NCBI GenBank assembly: GCA_002433075.1
Contig: DJHM01000053.1
Coordinates: 1 to 51,879, forward strand
Direction: 5' to 3'
From: Latescibacteria bacterium UBA6620
GTDB taxonomy: Bacteria > Latescibacterota > UBA2968
DNA: 51,879 bases
Numbering within the stretch: the first letter of the stretch is position 1; the number at the start of each line of letters is the position of its first letter. Of the stretch, positions 51,836 to 51,879 are shown piece by piece. The notes below the pieces were generated by a model, which did no database searches, was not told where the DNA came from, and worked only from the letters and a program-made list of their open reading frames with translations. The position numbers and the translations under genes are program-made.

Positions 51836-51879
51836 TGGAGCCCACGACCGGACTCGAACCGGTGACCTCCTCCTTACCA
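51836..51879 (-). tRNA. tRNA-Thr (GGU), partial at window edge
   Basis: Only the 3' part is present: anticodon loop with GGT, AAGGAGG of the anticodon stem, variable loop AGGTC, T arm ACCGGTTCGAGTCCGGT and encoded CCA. The anticodon GGT and its neighbouring bases fit Thr. The 5' half lies outside the window, so the identity is slightly provisional. Confidence 0.85.

Overview
This 51.9 kb window comes from a bacterial chromosome of moderately high GC (my rough estimate is the high 50s percent). Most of it is a contiguous block of translation and transcription genes on the minus strand. It contains no phage, insertion sequence, integrase, CRISPR array or rRNA gene that I can see. The lineage cannot be fixed from the sequence alone. 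The zinc-binding (C+) forms of S4, S14 and L36, the large proteobacterial-type PurL, and the PhyH, DUF6785 and esterase-like genes would fit an uncultured, probably marine FCB-group relative such as a Latescibacterota- or Gemmatimonadota-like organism. That placement is a low-confidence inference.

Layout. Positions 1-10.6 kb are accessory: the tail of a TPR protein, an initiator tRNA, a PhyH dioxygenase, the undecaprenyl-diphosphate phosphatase UppP, an unknown membrane-anchored protein and a tandem alpha/beta-hydrolase-like protein without the usual Ser nucleophile. They continue with a DUF6785-type membrane protein broken by three G-run indels, a Rid-family protein, a luciferase-like oxidoreductase, a Gfo/Idh-like dehydrogenase that looks leaderless, and a small coiled-coil membrane protein. 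Positions 10.7-14.7 kb hold the large PurL. Positions 14.7-18.9 kb (minus) form a compact galactose operon: a DHDPS-family aldolase, a single-chain GalE-GalT fusion, then GalK. It starts from a consensus promoter that diverges from the greA promoter. greA (plus) has a short leader with a terminator-like hairpin before the start codon. RlmD-like methyltransferase and a GHL10-type glycosidase-like protein follow on the minus strand.

Positions 22.2-51.9 kb (minus strand, read right to left) run tRNA-Thr, tRNA-Trp, secE-nusG-rplKAJL-rpoBC, rpsL-rpsG-fusA-tuf, then the S10, spc and alpha operons through secY, rpmJ, rpsM, rpsK, rpsD, rpoA and rplQ. A consensus sigma-70-type promoter sits between rpoC and rpsL. 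The genes are tightly packed, with many 0-15 nt gaps and stop/start overlaps. Exceptions to the textbook layout are an AT-richer gene of unknown function, probably frameshifted, inserted between rpsK and rpsD; the absence of adk, map and infA between secY and rpmJ; and acidic low-complexity C-terminal tails on both L15 and L17.

The most interesting items are the GalE-GalT fusion, the greA leader attenuator (resembling the E. coli GraL arrangement), the operon terminator embedded in the signal-peptide codons of the gene after rplQ, and the unknown membrane protein inside the alpha operon. Four apparent frameshifts all sit in short G runs, which suggests consensus-sequence errors as much as gene decay.
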